64,000 bases of DNA. It comes from Paractinoplanes deccanensis (lineage in GTDB: Bacteria; Actinomycetota; Actinomycetes; Mycobacteriales; Micromonosporaceae). The DNA lies in the NCBI RefSeq assembly GCF_016862115.1, contig NZ_BOMI01000002.1, positions 124,001 to 188,000 on the forward strand, in the 5' to 3' direction. Shown piece by piece: positions 1 to 8,166 of the stretch (its first letter is position 1; every line of letters begins with the position of its first letter). A program made the position numbers and the translations under genes. The notes below the pieces were generated by a model that made no database searches, was not told the DNA's origin, and saw only the letters and a list, made by a program, of their open reading frames with translations.

Positions 1-813
1 CGGGGGCAGACCCGCCACGAGATCCGCGACCAGCCGCTGCCCCACCTCGTCGAACACCAGCGCCGCCAACGCGAGCCCCGCTTCGGCGAGTCGTTGCCGC
101 GCCACCACCGGCGACCCGGACAGCACCTGCCAGACGCGGTCCAACCCCGCCGGCAGATCCGCTTCCCGGCGGCACACCGGCGACCCCGCGAGCGACACCT
201 CACTCACCAGGCGGCTGCCCCGAACCTCGGCCTCGATCAGCAGCTCCGTCGCCACCCCAGCTCGCGGGACAGCGCCCGCCCGCGACGGCAACGTCGGCAC
301 CTTGCCCAGCGGCGGCTCGACCTCCCGTGGCTGAGCGGTCAGCACCCGCATCACCTTCTCGACGCCCGCCTCGGAGATCTCCTTCAGCCGGAAGACCGTC
401 GCACCGTTCGGCAACAACCAGCCCGGCAACCCGTCGACGTCACCGCCGGGCAGAATCACCGGCACGATCTGCCGCAGCCCCGCCTCCTGGTCGGCGTAGA
501 AGCGCTCCTGGATCCGCCGTGCCTCCCACCGCACGCCCTTGCCGGTCGTGACCTCGCCGCGGTTCTCGGCCCGCTCCCGGTACGCCGCCGACGCGATCAC
601 CAGGACGAAGTCCGCCTCCCGCACCTGGGCGTCCATCCACTCGGGCCAGAACTGCCGCTGTGCGGTCGCCGTCAGGTCCAGCTTGGCGTCCACGCCCAGC
701 GACCGCAGCAACAGCCACAGCCGGCGCACGGCCTCCGCGTGAGCGTCGTCCTCGTGCGCATAGGACAGGAACACCCGGACCGGCCCGCCAGCCACACCCA
801 CCCGGACCCCCAC
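1..813 (-). CDS. SEFIR-domain protein, C-terminus cut by window edge
   Basis: The minus-strand frame stays open to base 1, so the protein (271 residues visible) continues outside the window. The start is probably GTG at 813, because an in-frame TGA lies just upstream; no strong ribosome site is visible. Residues about 12-160 look like a SEFIR/TIR-like domain: a VFLSYAHED first strand, QFWPEWMD, DFVLVIASAAYRER and KGVRWEARRIQERFY, then VPVILPG and a GATVFRL strand. A second region from about residue 175 (TELLIEAEVRG to VADLVAGL) is not clearly recognised; it vaguely recalls segments preceding effector domains such as CHAT in actinobacterial signalling proteins. SEFIR domains mediate homotypic interactions, and some bacterial ones act in anti-phage defence through NAD depletion. 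Whether this one is an enzyme cannot be decided without the missing end. Confidence 0.8.
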   Translation of the reverse strand, partial: MGVRVGVAGGPVRVFLSYAHEDDAHAEAVRRLWLLLRSLGVDAKLDLTATAQRQFWPEWMDAQVREADFVLVIASAAYRERAENRGEVTTGKGVRWEARRIQERFYADQEAGLRQIVPVILPGGDVDGLPGWLLPNGATVFRLKEISEAGVEKVMRVLTAQPREVEPPLGKVPTLPSRAGAVPRAGVATELLIEAEVRGSRLVSEVSLAGSPVCRREADLPAGLDRVWQVLSGSPVVARQRLAEAGLALAALVFDEVGQRLVADLVAGLPP

Positions 814-982
814 GCCAATCGATCATGAAAGCCCCAAAAGAGCACTGACCGACACATCTACCACGGCCGAACAACCATCAACGAGCCGTTACCCAGTCGT
901 GACCTTCATTCCCGAACTGACTCCGCCGGGGGTGCATCGCACCAGGTGTCGGAGGAACCGACACAGGAGAACGGGGAACACA

Positions 983-1597
983 ATGCGCAAGATTCACCTG
1001 GCTGCGGCGCTCGTCGGGGCCGCCCTGACCGCCGCCTTCGCCACGCCCGCCCAGGCCGCCTCGACCGGGGTCGCCCACCTCGTCGCCGACGCGGACGGGG
1101 ACGGGGACGTGGTCGTCTTCCGGGCCGCCAACGGCAAGGCCAACCGGGTCGTCGTCGCCGACGCGCCGGGGCACTACATCAGCATCGACGACCGGTTCCC
1201 GATCCGGGCCGGCAACGGCTGCAAGGCCGTCAAGGGCGACCGGACCAAGGTGCTCTGCGGCGTCGGCGAGCTCACCGAGAAAGTCCAGGTGTCGACCTTC
1301 GACGGGGTGGACACCATCACCAACCGGACCCGGCTCCAGCTGATCGCGTTCGGCGGCCACGGCAACGACACGATCCGGGGCGGGTCGAGCGGCGACTGGA
1401 TCTACGGCGACGGCGGCAACGACAAGATCTACGGCAACGGTGGCAACGACCTGATCTTCGGTGACGCCGGCCGGGACACGATCTACGGCGGATCCGGCAA
1501 CGACACCCTCCACGGCGGCTCGGGCAACGACCGTCTGGTCGGCGGGCCCGGCAAGGACAAGCTGCGCGGCGGCCCCGGCTACGACCGCATCGCCTAG
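983..1597 (+). CDS. secreted RTX-type calcium-binding repeat protein
   Basis: This 204-residue protein begins with a signal peptide (MRKIHLAAALVGAALTAAFA, likely cleaved after AQA at about residue 25). It ends in nine consecutive nine-residue repeats (residues about 124-204) of the GGxGNDxIx type that bind calcium in a parallel beta-roll. The middle part has no recognisable enzyme motif. ATG at 983 is chosen because an AGGAGAACGGGG stretch sits just before it and the signal peptide begins there; the frame is open further upstream without such support. Unlike large RTX toxins it has no catalytic or pore-forming domain, so a small secreted calcium-binding or surface protein is the safest description. 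A strong hairpin follows the stop codon. Confidence 0.85.
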   Translation: MRKIHLAAALVGAALTAAFATPAQAASTGVAHLVADADGDGDVVVFRAANGKANRVVVADAPGHYISIDDRFPIRAGNGCKAVKGDRTKVLCGVGELTEKVQVSTFDGVDTITNRTRLQLIAFGGHGNDTIRGGSSGDWIYGDGGNDKIYGNGGNDLIFGDAGRDTIYGGSGNDTLHGGSGNDRLVGGPGKDKLRGGPGYDRIA

Positions 1598-1622
1598 CCA
1601 CCCGCCCCGACACCGCATGGCC

Positions 1623-1650
1623 GGCCGGCCGTACGTTCGTACGGCCGGCC
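1623..1650 (+). terminator. hairpin terminator after the RTX gene
   Basis: A perfect 12-bp stem (GGCCGGCCGTAC / GTACGGCCGGCC) with a 4-base GTTC loop lies 25 bases after the RTX stop codon and 35 bases before the next start. No T-tract follows, as is usual for hairpin terminators in high-GC actinobacteria. Because the stem is a perfect palindrome, a protein-binding site for the downstream lipoprotein gene is an alternative. Confidence 0.6.
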
Positions 1651-1685
1651 CACCATATTGATCAGTACAGAGAGTTGGCCCGACC

Positions 1686-2381
1686 ATGCGACGCACGATC
1701 CTGATCCTCGCGGCCGCCGGTGTGGCTCTGGCCGCCGGTTGCGCCAAGCAGCCGCAGCAGGTGGCGGGCGAGGCCTCCCCGGTGGGCGCGGCCACCCCGG
1801 TCCCGTCCGCCACGCCCGCCGCCACGACGAGCCCGGCCCCGTCCACGACGTCCGCCCCGGCGCCAACCTCCACCAAGCCCCGGACGCCGAGCCCACCGGC
1901 CACCACCACCAGGACGAGCAGCAGCCCGCCGAAGGCGAAGGTCACCCGGGTGATCGGGCCGGCGAACGTGCTCGGGCCGACCGGCATCGGCAAGCTCCAG
2001 ATCGGCATGAGCAGGGCGGAGGCGGAAGCCACCGGCCTGGTCGTGGCCGGCGAGGGCGAGGACGGCTGCGGCAGCTGGTACCTCAACCTGGAGGGCGCGG
2101 GCGACTCGACGGTCGGCTACACGTCGCGGGGCGTCGTCTCGATCCCCGCCTTCGGCAAGGTCGCCACGCCGGAGGGCATCCGGATCGGCAGCTCGCTCGC
2201 CGACGCGGAACGGGCCTACTCCGACCTGACCGGGCAGGCGACCGACAAGGAGAGCTCCTGGGGCGAGGGCCTCGCCACCGCGGGTCAGTCGGACAGGTAC
2301 GCCGGCGTCCACTACCAGTTCACCTTTGTGCACGGCAGCATCGCCGCCATGCAGCTCAAGCACGACCAGCCGAAGTGCTAG
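1686..2381 (+). CDS. putative lipoprotein with Thr/Pro/Ser-rich linker
   Basis: The 231-residue protein has a lipoprotein signal (MRRTILILAAAGVALAAGC, lipobox LAAG-C with Cys19), so it should be anchored on the outer face of the membrane. Residues about 30-90 are a low-complexity linker of Ala, Pro, Ser and Thr, typical of cell-wall-spanning spacers. The globular part (about 95-231) includes a GKLQIGMSRAEAEATGL segment and a second copy of this style (IRIGSSLADAERAY), resembling small SmpA/OmlA-like or DUF lipoprotein modules; no catalytic residues were recognised. It is convergent with the kinase gene, and the two stop codons overlap within CTAG. Function unknown. Confidence 0.8.
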   Translation: MRRTILILAAAGVALAAGCAKQPQQVAGEASPVGAATPVPSATPAATTSPAPSTTSAPAPTSTKPRTPSPPATTTRTSSSPPKAKVTRVIGPANVLGPTGIGKLQIGMSRAEAEATGLVVAGEGEDGCGSWYLNLEGAGDSTVGYTSRGVVSIPAFGKVATPEGIRIGSSLADAERAYSDLTGQATDKESSWGEGLATAGQSDRYAGVHYQFTFVHGSIAAMQLKHDQPKC

Positions 2382-3697
2382 ACCCTGACCCGCAGCGTCT
2401 CCAGCACCTCAGCGGTCCGGTCGGCACCACCGTCCTGGCGGATCTGCAGATAGACCCCCGGCTTGCCGGCCTCGGTCAGGAGCACTTCGCTGTACGAGAC
2501 GCCGTCCGGGCAGCCCGTCCAGCGCTGGACCCGTCCGGTCATCCCGGCCACCGCGAGCTCCCGGTCGCCGCCCCTGGTGCAGCCGGGATGCGACGGGACG
2601 GCGGCCCTCGCGCCCGGCACCAGCCACCGGCTGACCCCGGCGAAGAGGCCGGGTGCCGTCTCGGACCGCAGGTCGGCGCCGACCTGGAGGCCCGGCTCGG
2701 TGCCCGCGGGCAGTCCCAGCCCGGCGGCGTTCCAGCCGGCGTCGCGCAGCTGACCGGCCCACTCCCCCGGCACGGCGACCGACAGCGTGCCGCCGGCGTC
2801 GGCGACCCGGATCCAGCCGGCCGGCGTACCGTCCACAACCGTCGCGCCGCCCGCGAAGGCCAGCGCTCCCAGCCCGGCTGCGGTGCCGACACCGCGCCGC
2901 AGGAACCGCAGGACCCTGCTGGGAGTGGCGTTCGCGGCGTCGTCCAGGGCCTGCGCGAAGGCGGCGGTGGACGGCCAGCGACGGCCGCGGTCGCTGTCCA
3001 GCGCCCGCATCACCACCCGGTCGACGTCGCGCGAGACACCGGTCCGCAGCCTCGACGGAGGTACGGCGGCTTTGCCCGGCTGCGGGGGACGGCCGGTCAG
3101 CATCTGGTACGTCATCGCGCCGACCGCGTGCACGTCGGCGCGCACGTCCAGGCCACCGCCGGGCAGCTGCTGCTCGGGCGCCATGTATCCGGGCGTGCCG
3201 GCGACCACGGTGAACCCGGAGGCGTGCGCGATCTCCTTCGCCAGGCCCAGATCGGCGACGAGCACCCGCTCGGCGCCCCGGACCGTGTCGAACAGGACGT
3301 TCGACGGCTTGAGGTCACGATGCAGCACACCGGACTCGTGCAGCACGCTCACGGCGTGGGCGATGTCGCTCGCGATGCGCAGGGCCGTCCGCACCGGCAG
3401 GGGGCCGCGGTCGAGCCGGTCGGCGAGGGTGCCGCCGGCGGCGTACGTCATGACCTGATAGGGACGGCCGTCGGGCAGCTCGCCGAAGTCGTGCACCCGG
3501 ACCAGCCGCTCCGAGTCGGCGCGGCGCAGCACCTGGGCCTCCTGCTCGAACCGGGCCCGCACATCGGGTTGATGCGCCCAGTTCTCGGCCAGGATCTTGA
3601 TGGCGACGTACGACTCCAGGACGTCGTCCTCGGCGAGCCACACGGTGGCGAAGGCGCCCGACCCGAGCCGCTCCTTGATCCGGTATCGGCCGGCCAT
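2378..3697 (-). CDS. serine/threonine protein kinase with extracellular C-terminal domain
   Basis: A 439-residue Hanks-type kinase. The kinase domain (residues about 5-260) has the Gly-rich loop LGSGAFATVW, Lys34 in VAIK, the catalytic loop HRDLKPSN (Asp128), DLG in place of DFG (Asp149) and an APEQ segment, so it should be active. A membrane segment (about 283-303, GLGALAFAGGATVV) is followed by a roughly 135-residue outer domain with two Cys residues and no PASTA repeats. ATG at 3697 begins MAGRYRIKERLG; a GTG at 3712 would add five residues. The gene diverges from an ECF sigma factor gene over 57 bases, so shared regulation is plausible but not shown. The external domain may sense an unknown ligand. 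Confidence 0.9.
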   Translation of the reverse strand: MAGRYRIKERLGSGAFATVWLAEDDVLESYVAIKILAENWAHQPDVRARFEQEAQVLRRADSERLVRVHDFGELPDGRPYQVMTYAAGGTLADRLDRGPLPVRTALRIASDIAHAVSVLHESGVLHRDLKPSNVLFDTVRGAERVLVADLGLAKEIAHASGFTVVAGTPGYMAPEQQLPGGGLDVRADVHAVGAMTYQMLTGRPPQPGKAAVPPSRLRTGVSRDVDRVVMRALDSDRGRRWPSTAAFAQALDDAANATPSRVLRFLRRGVGTAAGLGALAFAGGATVVDGTPAGWIRVADAGGTLSVAVPGEWAGQLRDAGWNAAGLGLPAGTEPGLQVGADLRSETAPGLFAGVSRWLVPGARAAVPSHPGCTRGGDRELAVAGMTGRVQRWTGCPDGVSYSEVLLTEAGKPGVYLQIRQDGGADRTAEVLETLRVRV

Positions 3698-3754
3698 GGT
3701 TGGTGCTTGCACGCTCGTATTATCAACGTCTTTGAATCGGGGGATGGTAACGGC

Positions 3755-4303
3755 GTGCGAGACGAACACCACGAAGAGCTGGCCCGGCGCGCGGCGGCCG
3801 GGGACCGGGCGGCGCTCGAGACGCTGCTGGCCGAGATCAGGCCGAGCGTGCTGCGGCGATGCTCCCGCTTCCTGCCCTGCTACCAGGACGCCGAGGAGGC
3901 CTGCCAGGACGTGCTGCTCCAGGTGGCGCGCAACATCGGCGGCTTCGAGGGGCGCTCGAGGTTCAGCACCTGGCTGCACGTGATCATCGCGAACGGGTCG
4001 CGCCAGACGTACCGGGCCCTCAAGCGCAGGGCGGCGGAGCAGGGGTACGCCGAGATGCCCGTCGACGTGCCCGACGCGCGCACCACCAGCGTCATCGCCG
4101 GCTCCCGCCTCGACCTGCTGGACGCGCTGGAACGGCTGGAGGCCGCCAGGGCCGAGCTCGTGGCGCCGATGGTGCTGCGCGACATCTGCCAGCTCGACTA
4201 CAAGGAGATCGCGACCCACCTGGGCATCCCCGAGGGAACCGTCAAGTCGCGGATCCACCAGGCGCGCGGCCAGGTCCGGCAATACCTGCTGGCCGGGCTC
4301 TGA
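3755..4303 (+). CDS. ECF RNA polymerase sigma factor
   Basis: A 182-residue group 4 sigma factor. Region 2 lies at about residues 25-90 (DAEEACQDVLLQVARNI, then FSTWLHVIIANGSRQ) and region 4 at about 125-180 (YKEIATHLGIPEGTVKSRIHQAR, a clear helix-turn-helix). It directs RNA polymerase to an unknown set of promoters. GTG at 3755 is chosen because the preceding GGGGGATGG can serve as ribosome site; no ATG is in frame. No anti-sigma gene is adjacent, but the divergent membrane kinase could supply the signal. The last 62 bases overlap the end of the convergent epimerase gene. Confidence 0.85.
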   Translation: MRDEHHEELARRAAAGDRAALETLLAEIRPSVLRRCSRFLPCYQDAEEACQDVLLQVARNIGGFEGRSRFSTWLHVIIANGSRQTYRALKRRAAEQGYAEMPVDVPDARTTSVIAGSRLDLLDALERLEAARAELVAPMVLRDICQLDYKEIATHLGIPEGTVKSRIHQARGQVRQYLLAGL

Positions 4304-5261
4304 CGGCGCGCATCTGCTCCAGGCCCGCGGCGAAGGCGACCTCCGGCCGGTAGCCCAGCTCCGTGCGGGCCTTGCCGATGTCGTAGCTCCGGTCCCGCCC
4401 CATGATCGCGATGAGCCAGTTGTGCAGCGGCGGTGGGGTGGGCCGGCGCAGCGCCCGCGCACCGAGGTCGAGCACGCGGGCGATCGGCGAGGCGACGGCG
4501 AGGGGCACGCTGGGCGCCCTGCTGACGTCGGCGCCCAGGGCCCCGAGCACCGGCGTGAAGAAGTCCCGGATCGGCATCGGCGCGCCGTCGGTGACGTAGT
4601 AGACGCCGCGGTCGCGGCCGCGCCGCAACGCCGCCGAGGTGGCGGCCGCGAGGTTGCCGACGTGCACGAAGTCCATGACGTGACGGCCCTTGTCGATGAA
4701 GGCGAACCGGCCGGACGAGGCCACGTCGTCGAGGGTCGTCATGCCGGGACCCCAGATGAACGGCGGGCGCAGGATCACCAGCGTCATGCCCGGTGTCGCG
4801 GTCTCCGCCAGGGCCCGCTCCGTCGCGAGCTTGACCCGGCCGTACGCGATGAGCGGCCGCCCGGTCGCCGTCGCCTCGTCCACCACGGCGGGCCCCCGGC
4901 GCCCGTCCGTCGAGACGGCGGCGGCGCTGATCAGCACGAACCGCTCGACGCCGGCGGAGGCGGCCGCCTCGAACAGCGCGACCGTGGGCCGGTGGTTGTC
5001 CCGCTCGAACCCGGCGTCCGGCCCCCAGAACTCCATGCGCGCCGCCGCGTGCACCACCGCGCCGCACCTGCCCAGGACCGTCAGCCACGGCTCGTCCGGG
5101 CGGGCGAGGTCGCCCCGGACCGCCTTCGCCCCCGCTTCCGACACGCGCCGCGCGGACTCGGGGCTGCGGGCCAGCGCCCACACGGTGTGCCCGTCCGCGA
5201 TCAGGCGGCTGATGAGGTGGTGCCCGGCGAACCCGCTGCCGCCGGTGAGAAAGACGTCCAT
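4242..5261 (-). CDS. NAD-dependent epimerase/dehydratase (extended SDR)
   Basis: A 339-residue Rossmann-fold protein. It starts MDVFLTGGSGFAGHHL, with the TGxxGFxG nucleotide-binding motif at residues 6-13. Ser in LISAAAVS and the YGRVK motif (Tyr-xxx-Lys) supply the SDR catalytic residues. The central RPPFIWGPGM and DFVHVGNLAAA stretches are typical of sugar-epimerase or 3-beta-HSD-like extended SDRs; the substrate is unknown. ATG at 5261 follows GGGAGCT at good spacing. The last 20 or so residues (after EQMRAVR) are Ala/Gly/Pro-rich and read antisense through the sigma factor gene, suggesting a lost stop codon. It diverges from the XRE regulator at 5385, which may control it. Confidence 0.85.
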   Translation of the reverse strand: MDVFLTGGSGFAGHHLISRLIADGHTVWALARSPESARRVSEAGAKAVRGDLARPDEPWLTVLGRCGAVVHAAARMEFWGPDAGFERDNHRPTVALFEAAASAGVERFVLISAAAVSTDGRRGPAVVDEATATGRPLIAYGRVKLATERALAETATPGMTLVILRPPFIWGPGMTTLDDVASSGRFAFIDKGRHVMDFVHVGNLAAATSAALRRGRDRGVYYVTDGAPMPIRDFFTPVLGALGADVSRAPSVPLAVASPIARVLDLGARALRRPTPPPLHNWLIAIMGRDRSYDIGKARTELGYRPEVAFAAGLEQMRAVRARPAGIAGPGRAPGGSAT

Positions 5262-5384
5262 GCCAGCTCCCGTTTCTCGGTGAGCCTCATCGTGCGTTCG
5301 TGTGGCGGCCGCGCGGGAGCCACAGGTCTTCCTGGTACAGCCGGTACCACCCACCGCCGGCCGGCGATGCGGCAGCATGGGCGC

Positions 5385-6218
5385 ATGAACGAGCTCGGAG
5401 TCGCGCTGCGGGCCTGGCGGGACCGCCTGGACCCGGCGGCCGTGGGCGTGGCGCGCAACAACCCGCGGCGGGTCACCGGCCTACGACGCGGTGAGCTGGC
5501 ACAGCTGGCAGGCATCTCCCCCGAGTACGTGGTGCGCCTCGAACAGGGCCGCGCGTCGACGCCGTCGGCGCAGGTCTGCGCGTCGCTCGCCCGCGCCCTC
5601 CAGCTCTCCGACGACGAGCAGGCCCACCTCTTCCGCCTGGCCGGCCACGCCCAGGACCCGGCCCTGGTCCCCCGGCTCGTCCCGGAGAGCGTGCACCGCA
5701 TCGTGGAGCAGCTGGCCGGCAGCCCCGTCATGGTCTGCGACGCCGCCTGGCAGCTGCTGCACTTCAACCCACTGTTCGCGGCGACCTTCGGCGACCCCAC
5801 GAGCCTGCCCGACGACGACCGCAACGCCCTCATCGCCCAGTTCGAAAAGGCACCGACCCGGTTACGGCAGACCGCCGACGAACGCGCCGCCTTCGAGGAG
5901 TCCCTGGTCGCCGACCTGCGCGCCACGAGCAGCCGCTACCCGGCCGACCCCCGCGTCGCGGCCCTGATCGCGCGGCTCGATCGCAGCCCCCGCTTCCGCG
6001 AGCTGTGGGCGCTGCGATCGGTGGGCGAGCACCAGAGCGCCCAGAAGGTCGTCGTCCATCCCGAGGTGGGCGACATCGCCCTGGTCTCCAACGTCCTCGT
6101 CACGCAGAGCACGAACCTGCGCATCGTCGTGGACACCGCACGCCCCGGCACGGACGCCCGCGGCAAACTCGACCTGCTCGCCACGCTCGGCCTCCAGCAG
6201 ATCATCGCTCCCGCGTAG
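5385..6218 (+). CDS. XRE-type regulator with MmyB-like ligand domain
   Basis: A 277-residue regulator. The N-terminal helix-turn-helix (residues about 5-75) reads RRGELAQLAGISPEYVVRLEQGR. The remainder (about 95-270) has the MmyB-like pattern of a small-ligand pocket, with VCDAAWQLLHFNPLFAATFGD and RFRELWA. ATG at 5385 is preceded only by a weak GGGCGC stretch. Proteins of this class in actinobacteria usually regulate an adjacent, divergent oxidoreductase; here the divergent neighbour is the epimerase-like SDR 123 bases away. A second protein of the same family lies at 34872-35756, also next to an SDR. The 3' end overlaps the convergent AraC gene by 17 bases. Confidence 0.88.
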   Translation: MNELGVALRAWRDRLDPAAVGVARNNPRRVTGLRRGELAQLAGISPEYVVRLEQGRASTPSAQVCASLARALQLSDDEQAHLFRLAGHAQDPALVPRLVPESVHRIVEQLAGSPVMVCDAAWQLLHFNPLFAATFGDPTSLPDDDRNALIAQFEKAPTRLRQTADERAAFEESLVADLRATSSRYPADPRVAALIARLDRSPRFRELWALRSVGEHQSAQKVVVHPEVGDIALVSNVLVTQSTNLRIVVDTARPGTDARGKLDLLATLGLQQIIAPA

Positions 6219-7170
6219 TGTCCGCCGCGCTCAGCTGTTGCCATTCGGTGGGGCTCATCCGGTACGCGTCGCGGAAGCGGCGGGCGAAGTGCCGGGCGTC
6301 CTTGAAACCCCACGCGTGCGCGGTCCGGCCGACGGAACCGGCGGTGGGCGGCATGCGGGCCAGGTCGGCGCGAGCACCTTCGAGGCGGCCGCGGATGACC
6401 CACTCGGCGAGTTGTTCGCCCTGGCCGGCGAACGCGGCGTAGACGGCGCGGACCGAGACGGCGTGGGCGGCCGCCAGGCGGGCGGCGCTCAGGTCGGGGT
6501 CGCGCTGGTGGGCGCGGATGAAGGCGGTCAGGCGGGCGAACAGCGTCCGGTTCACGGCGTCGGCCGTCGACGTGTCCTGGTGCGGGGCGGCCGAGGCGAT
6601 CAGGGCGCGGATCAGGTCGGTGGTGGCCGACGCCACCATGGACACGGCGGGACCGGGCGGCATCGTGTCGATCACCGCCGGCAGGTCGCGCAGGTGCCGC
6701 TGGACCATCGGGTACAGCGGGCTGGACTCCAGCCGGGGAATCGCCGAGCGCACCGTGTCGACGCTCAGGCCCAGAGCGCGGTAGTCGAGGATCACCGCCT
6801 GGTTGGTGGAGGGCCCGTCGACGAAGAACGCGTACGGCGAGGTCAGGTCGACCAGCTGGAGCTCGCCCAGCCGGTCGCCGCGCCTCGTGTCGCGGTGCGC
6901 CAGCCGTACGGACCCGGAATGTGGCAGTCCGAGCGAGATCTGCTCGGGATCGTCCGACCGCAGATGCCTGCTGGTTCTCGCCATGCGGTGCCCGTCGGTC
7001 ACCGTCTGCAGCAGCGTCGCGCCCGGGCCCAGCGCCCAGCTGCTGATGCGGCATCGCGAGCCGGGCGGCGCCGAAACGGTGGCGAGGGCCCCCGCGGTGG
7101 ACAGCGCCGCGCACAGCGCGTCTGCCCGCTCCCGCCACGGCAGCCCGGTGGTGTCCAGAACAACGGCCAT
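6202..7170 (-). CDS. AraC-family transcriptional regulator
   Basis: A 322-residue regulator. Residues about 20-190 form an AraC-binding-like effector domain. The C-terminus (about 215-320) holds two helix-turn-helix units (SAARLAAAHAVSVRAVYAAF and VGRTAHAWGFKDARHFARRFRDAYRMSPTEW). ATG at 7170 begins MAVVLDTTGLPWRERADAL; the frame is open upstream without support. It diverges from the alpha/beta hydrolase gene at 7308 over 137 bases and is its likely regulator; no inverted operator is obvious there. Confidence 0.88.
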   Translation of the reverse strand: MAVVLDTTGLPWRERADALCAALSTAGALATVSAPPGSRCRISSWALGPGATLLQTVTDGHRMARTSRHLRSDDPEQISLGLPHSGSVRLAHRDTRRGDRLGELQLVDLTSPYAFFVDGPSTNQAVILDYRALGLSVDTVRSAIPRLESSPLYPMVQRHLRDLPAVIDTMPPGPAVSMVASATTDLIRALIASAAPHQDTSTADAVNRTLFARLTAFIRAHQRDPDLSAARLAAAHAVSVRAVYAAFAGQGEQLAEWVIRGRLEGARADLARMPPTAGSVGRTAHAWGFKDARHFARRFRDAYRMSPTEWQQLSAADTTRER

Positions 7171-7307
7171 GCGTCGACTCCGTCCGTGCGGACCCGAGCG
7201 TAAAGCTTGCACAGCAGGCCCGGAAGTCGCACGCACGGACCCACTTGTCCGCCGGGCGGCCACCTACATTCGCGATCAAGGCAGCTTGACGCGAAGGAGC
7301 ACGAAGC

Positions 7308-8102
7308 ATGAGCACGATCGTTCTCGTCCACGGCCTCTGGGTGACCCCGCGCAGCTGGGAGCACTGGGTGCCGTACTACGAGGCCAAGGGCCACACCGTC
7401 CGGACGCCCGCGTACCCCGGCTTCGAGGTGGAGGTGGAGGCCCTGCGCGCCGACCCCACGCCGATCGCCTCGGTCACCGTCCCGGAGACCGTCGCCCACC
7501 TCGAGAAGGTCATCGCCGCGCTGCCCGAGAAGCCGATCATCATGGGCCACTCGTTCGGCGGCACGCTGACCCAGCTGCTGCTCGACCGGGGCCACGGCGC
7601 CGCCGGCGTGGTGATCGACTCGGCGCCGCCGGAGGGCATCCGGGTCAACCCGCCCTCGCAGATCAAGTCGCTGTTCCCGATCCTCAACAACCCGGCCAAG
7701 CGTCACCAGGCGGCCGGGTTCACCCCGGAGCAGTGGCACTACGCCTTCGCGAACACCCTGTCCGCCGAGGACAGCCGCGCCTCGTACGACCGCTACGCCA
7801 TCCCGGCGCCGGGCAGCTGGGTCTGGTCGTACGGCCTGCTGGCGAACTTCACCCCGGGCAAGCAGGAGACGTGGGTCGACTTCCACAACAAGGACCGCGC
7901 CCCGCTGCTCTTCATAGCCGGCGGCGCCGACCACATCATGCCGCCGTCGGTGAACAAGTCGAACGCCCACCACTACAAGGCCGAGGGCACCGTCACCGAA
8001 TACCGCGAGTTCCCCGGCCGCTCACATTGGACCTGCGCCGAGCCCGGCTGGGAGCAGATCGCGGACGCCGCCCTCGACTGGGCGCTGGCCCACGCCCGCT
8101 GA
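7308..8102 (+). CDS. alpha/beta hydrolase
   Basis: A 264-residue cytoplasmic alpha/beta-hydrolase. The oxyanion strand is IVLVHGLWVTPRSW. The nucleophile elbow GHSFGG places Ser82, the acid is likely Asp in FIAGGADHIMPP, and the base His lies in FPGRSHWTC near the C-terminus. A complete triad supports an active esterase or C-C bond hydrolase; the substrate cannot be told. A good AAGGAG ribosome site precedes ATG. The divergent AraC gene suggests effector-controlled expression, perhaps catabolic or detoxifying. Confidence 0.9.
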   Translation: MSTIVLVHGLWVTPRSWEHWVPYYEAKGHTVRTPAYPGFEVEVEALRADPTPIASVTVPETVAHLEKVIAALPEKPIIMGHSFGGTLTQLLLDRGHGAAGVVIDSAPPEGIRVNPPSQIKSLFPILNNPAKRHQAAGFTPEQWHYAFANTLSAEDSRASYDRYAIPAPGSWVWSYGLLANFTPGKQETWVDFHNKDRAPLLFIAGGADHIMPPSVNKSNAHHYKAEGTVTEYREFPGRSHWTCAEPGWEQIADAALDWALAHAR

Positions 8103-8166
8103 CCACCGCTCAGGAGCAGTCGAAGCGGTAGTCGAACGGCCGCTCCGGGCAGGCCAGGCACGCGGG

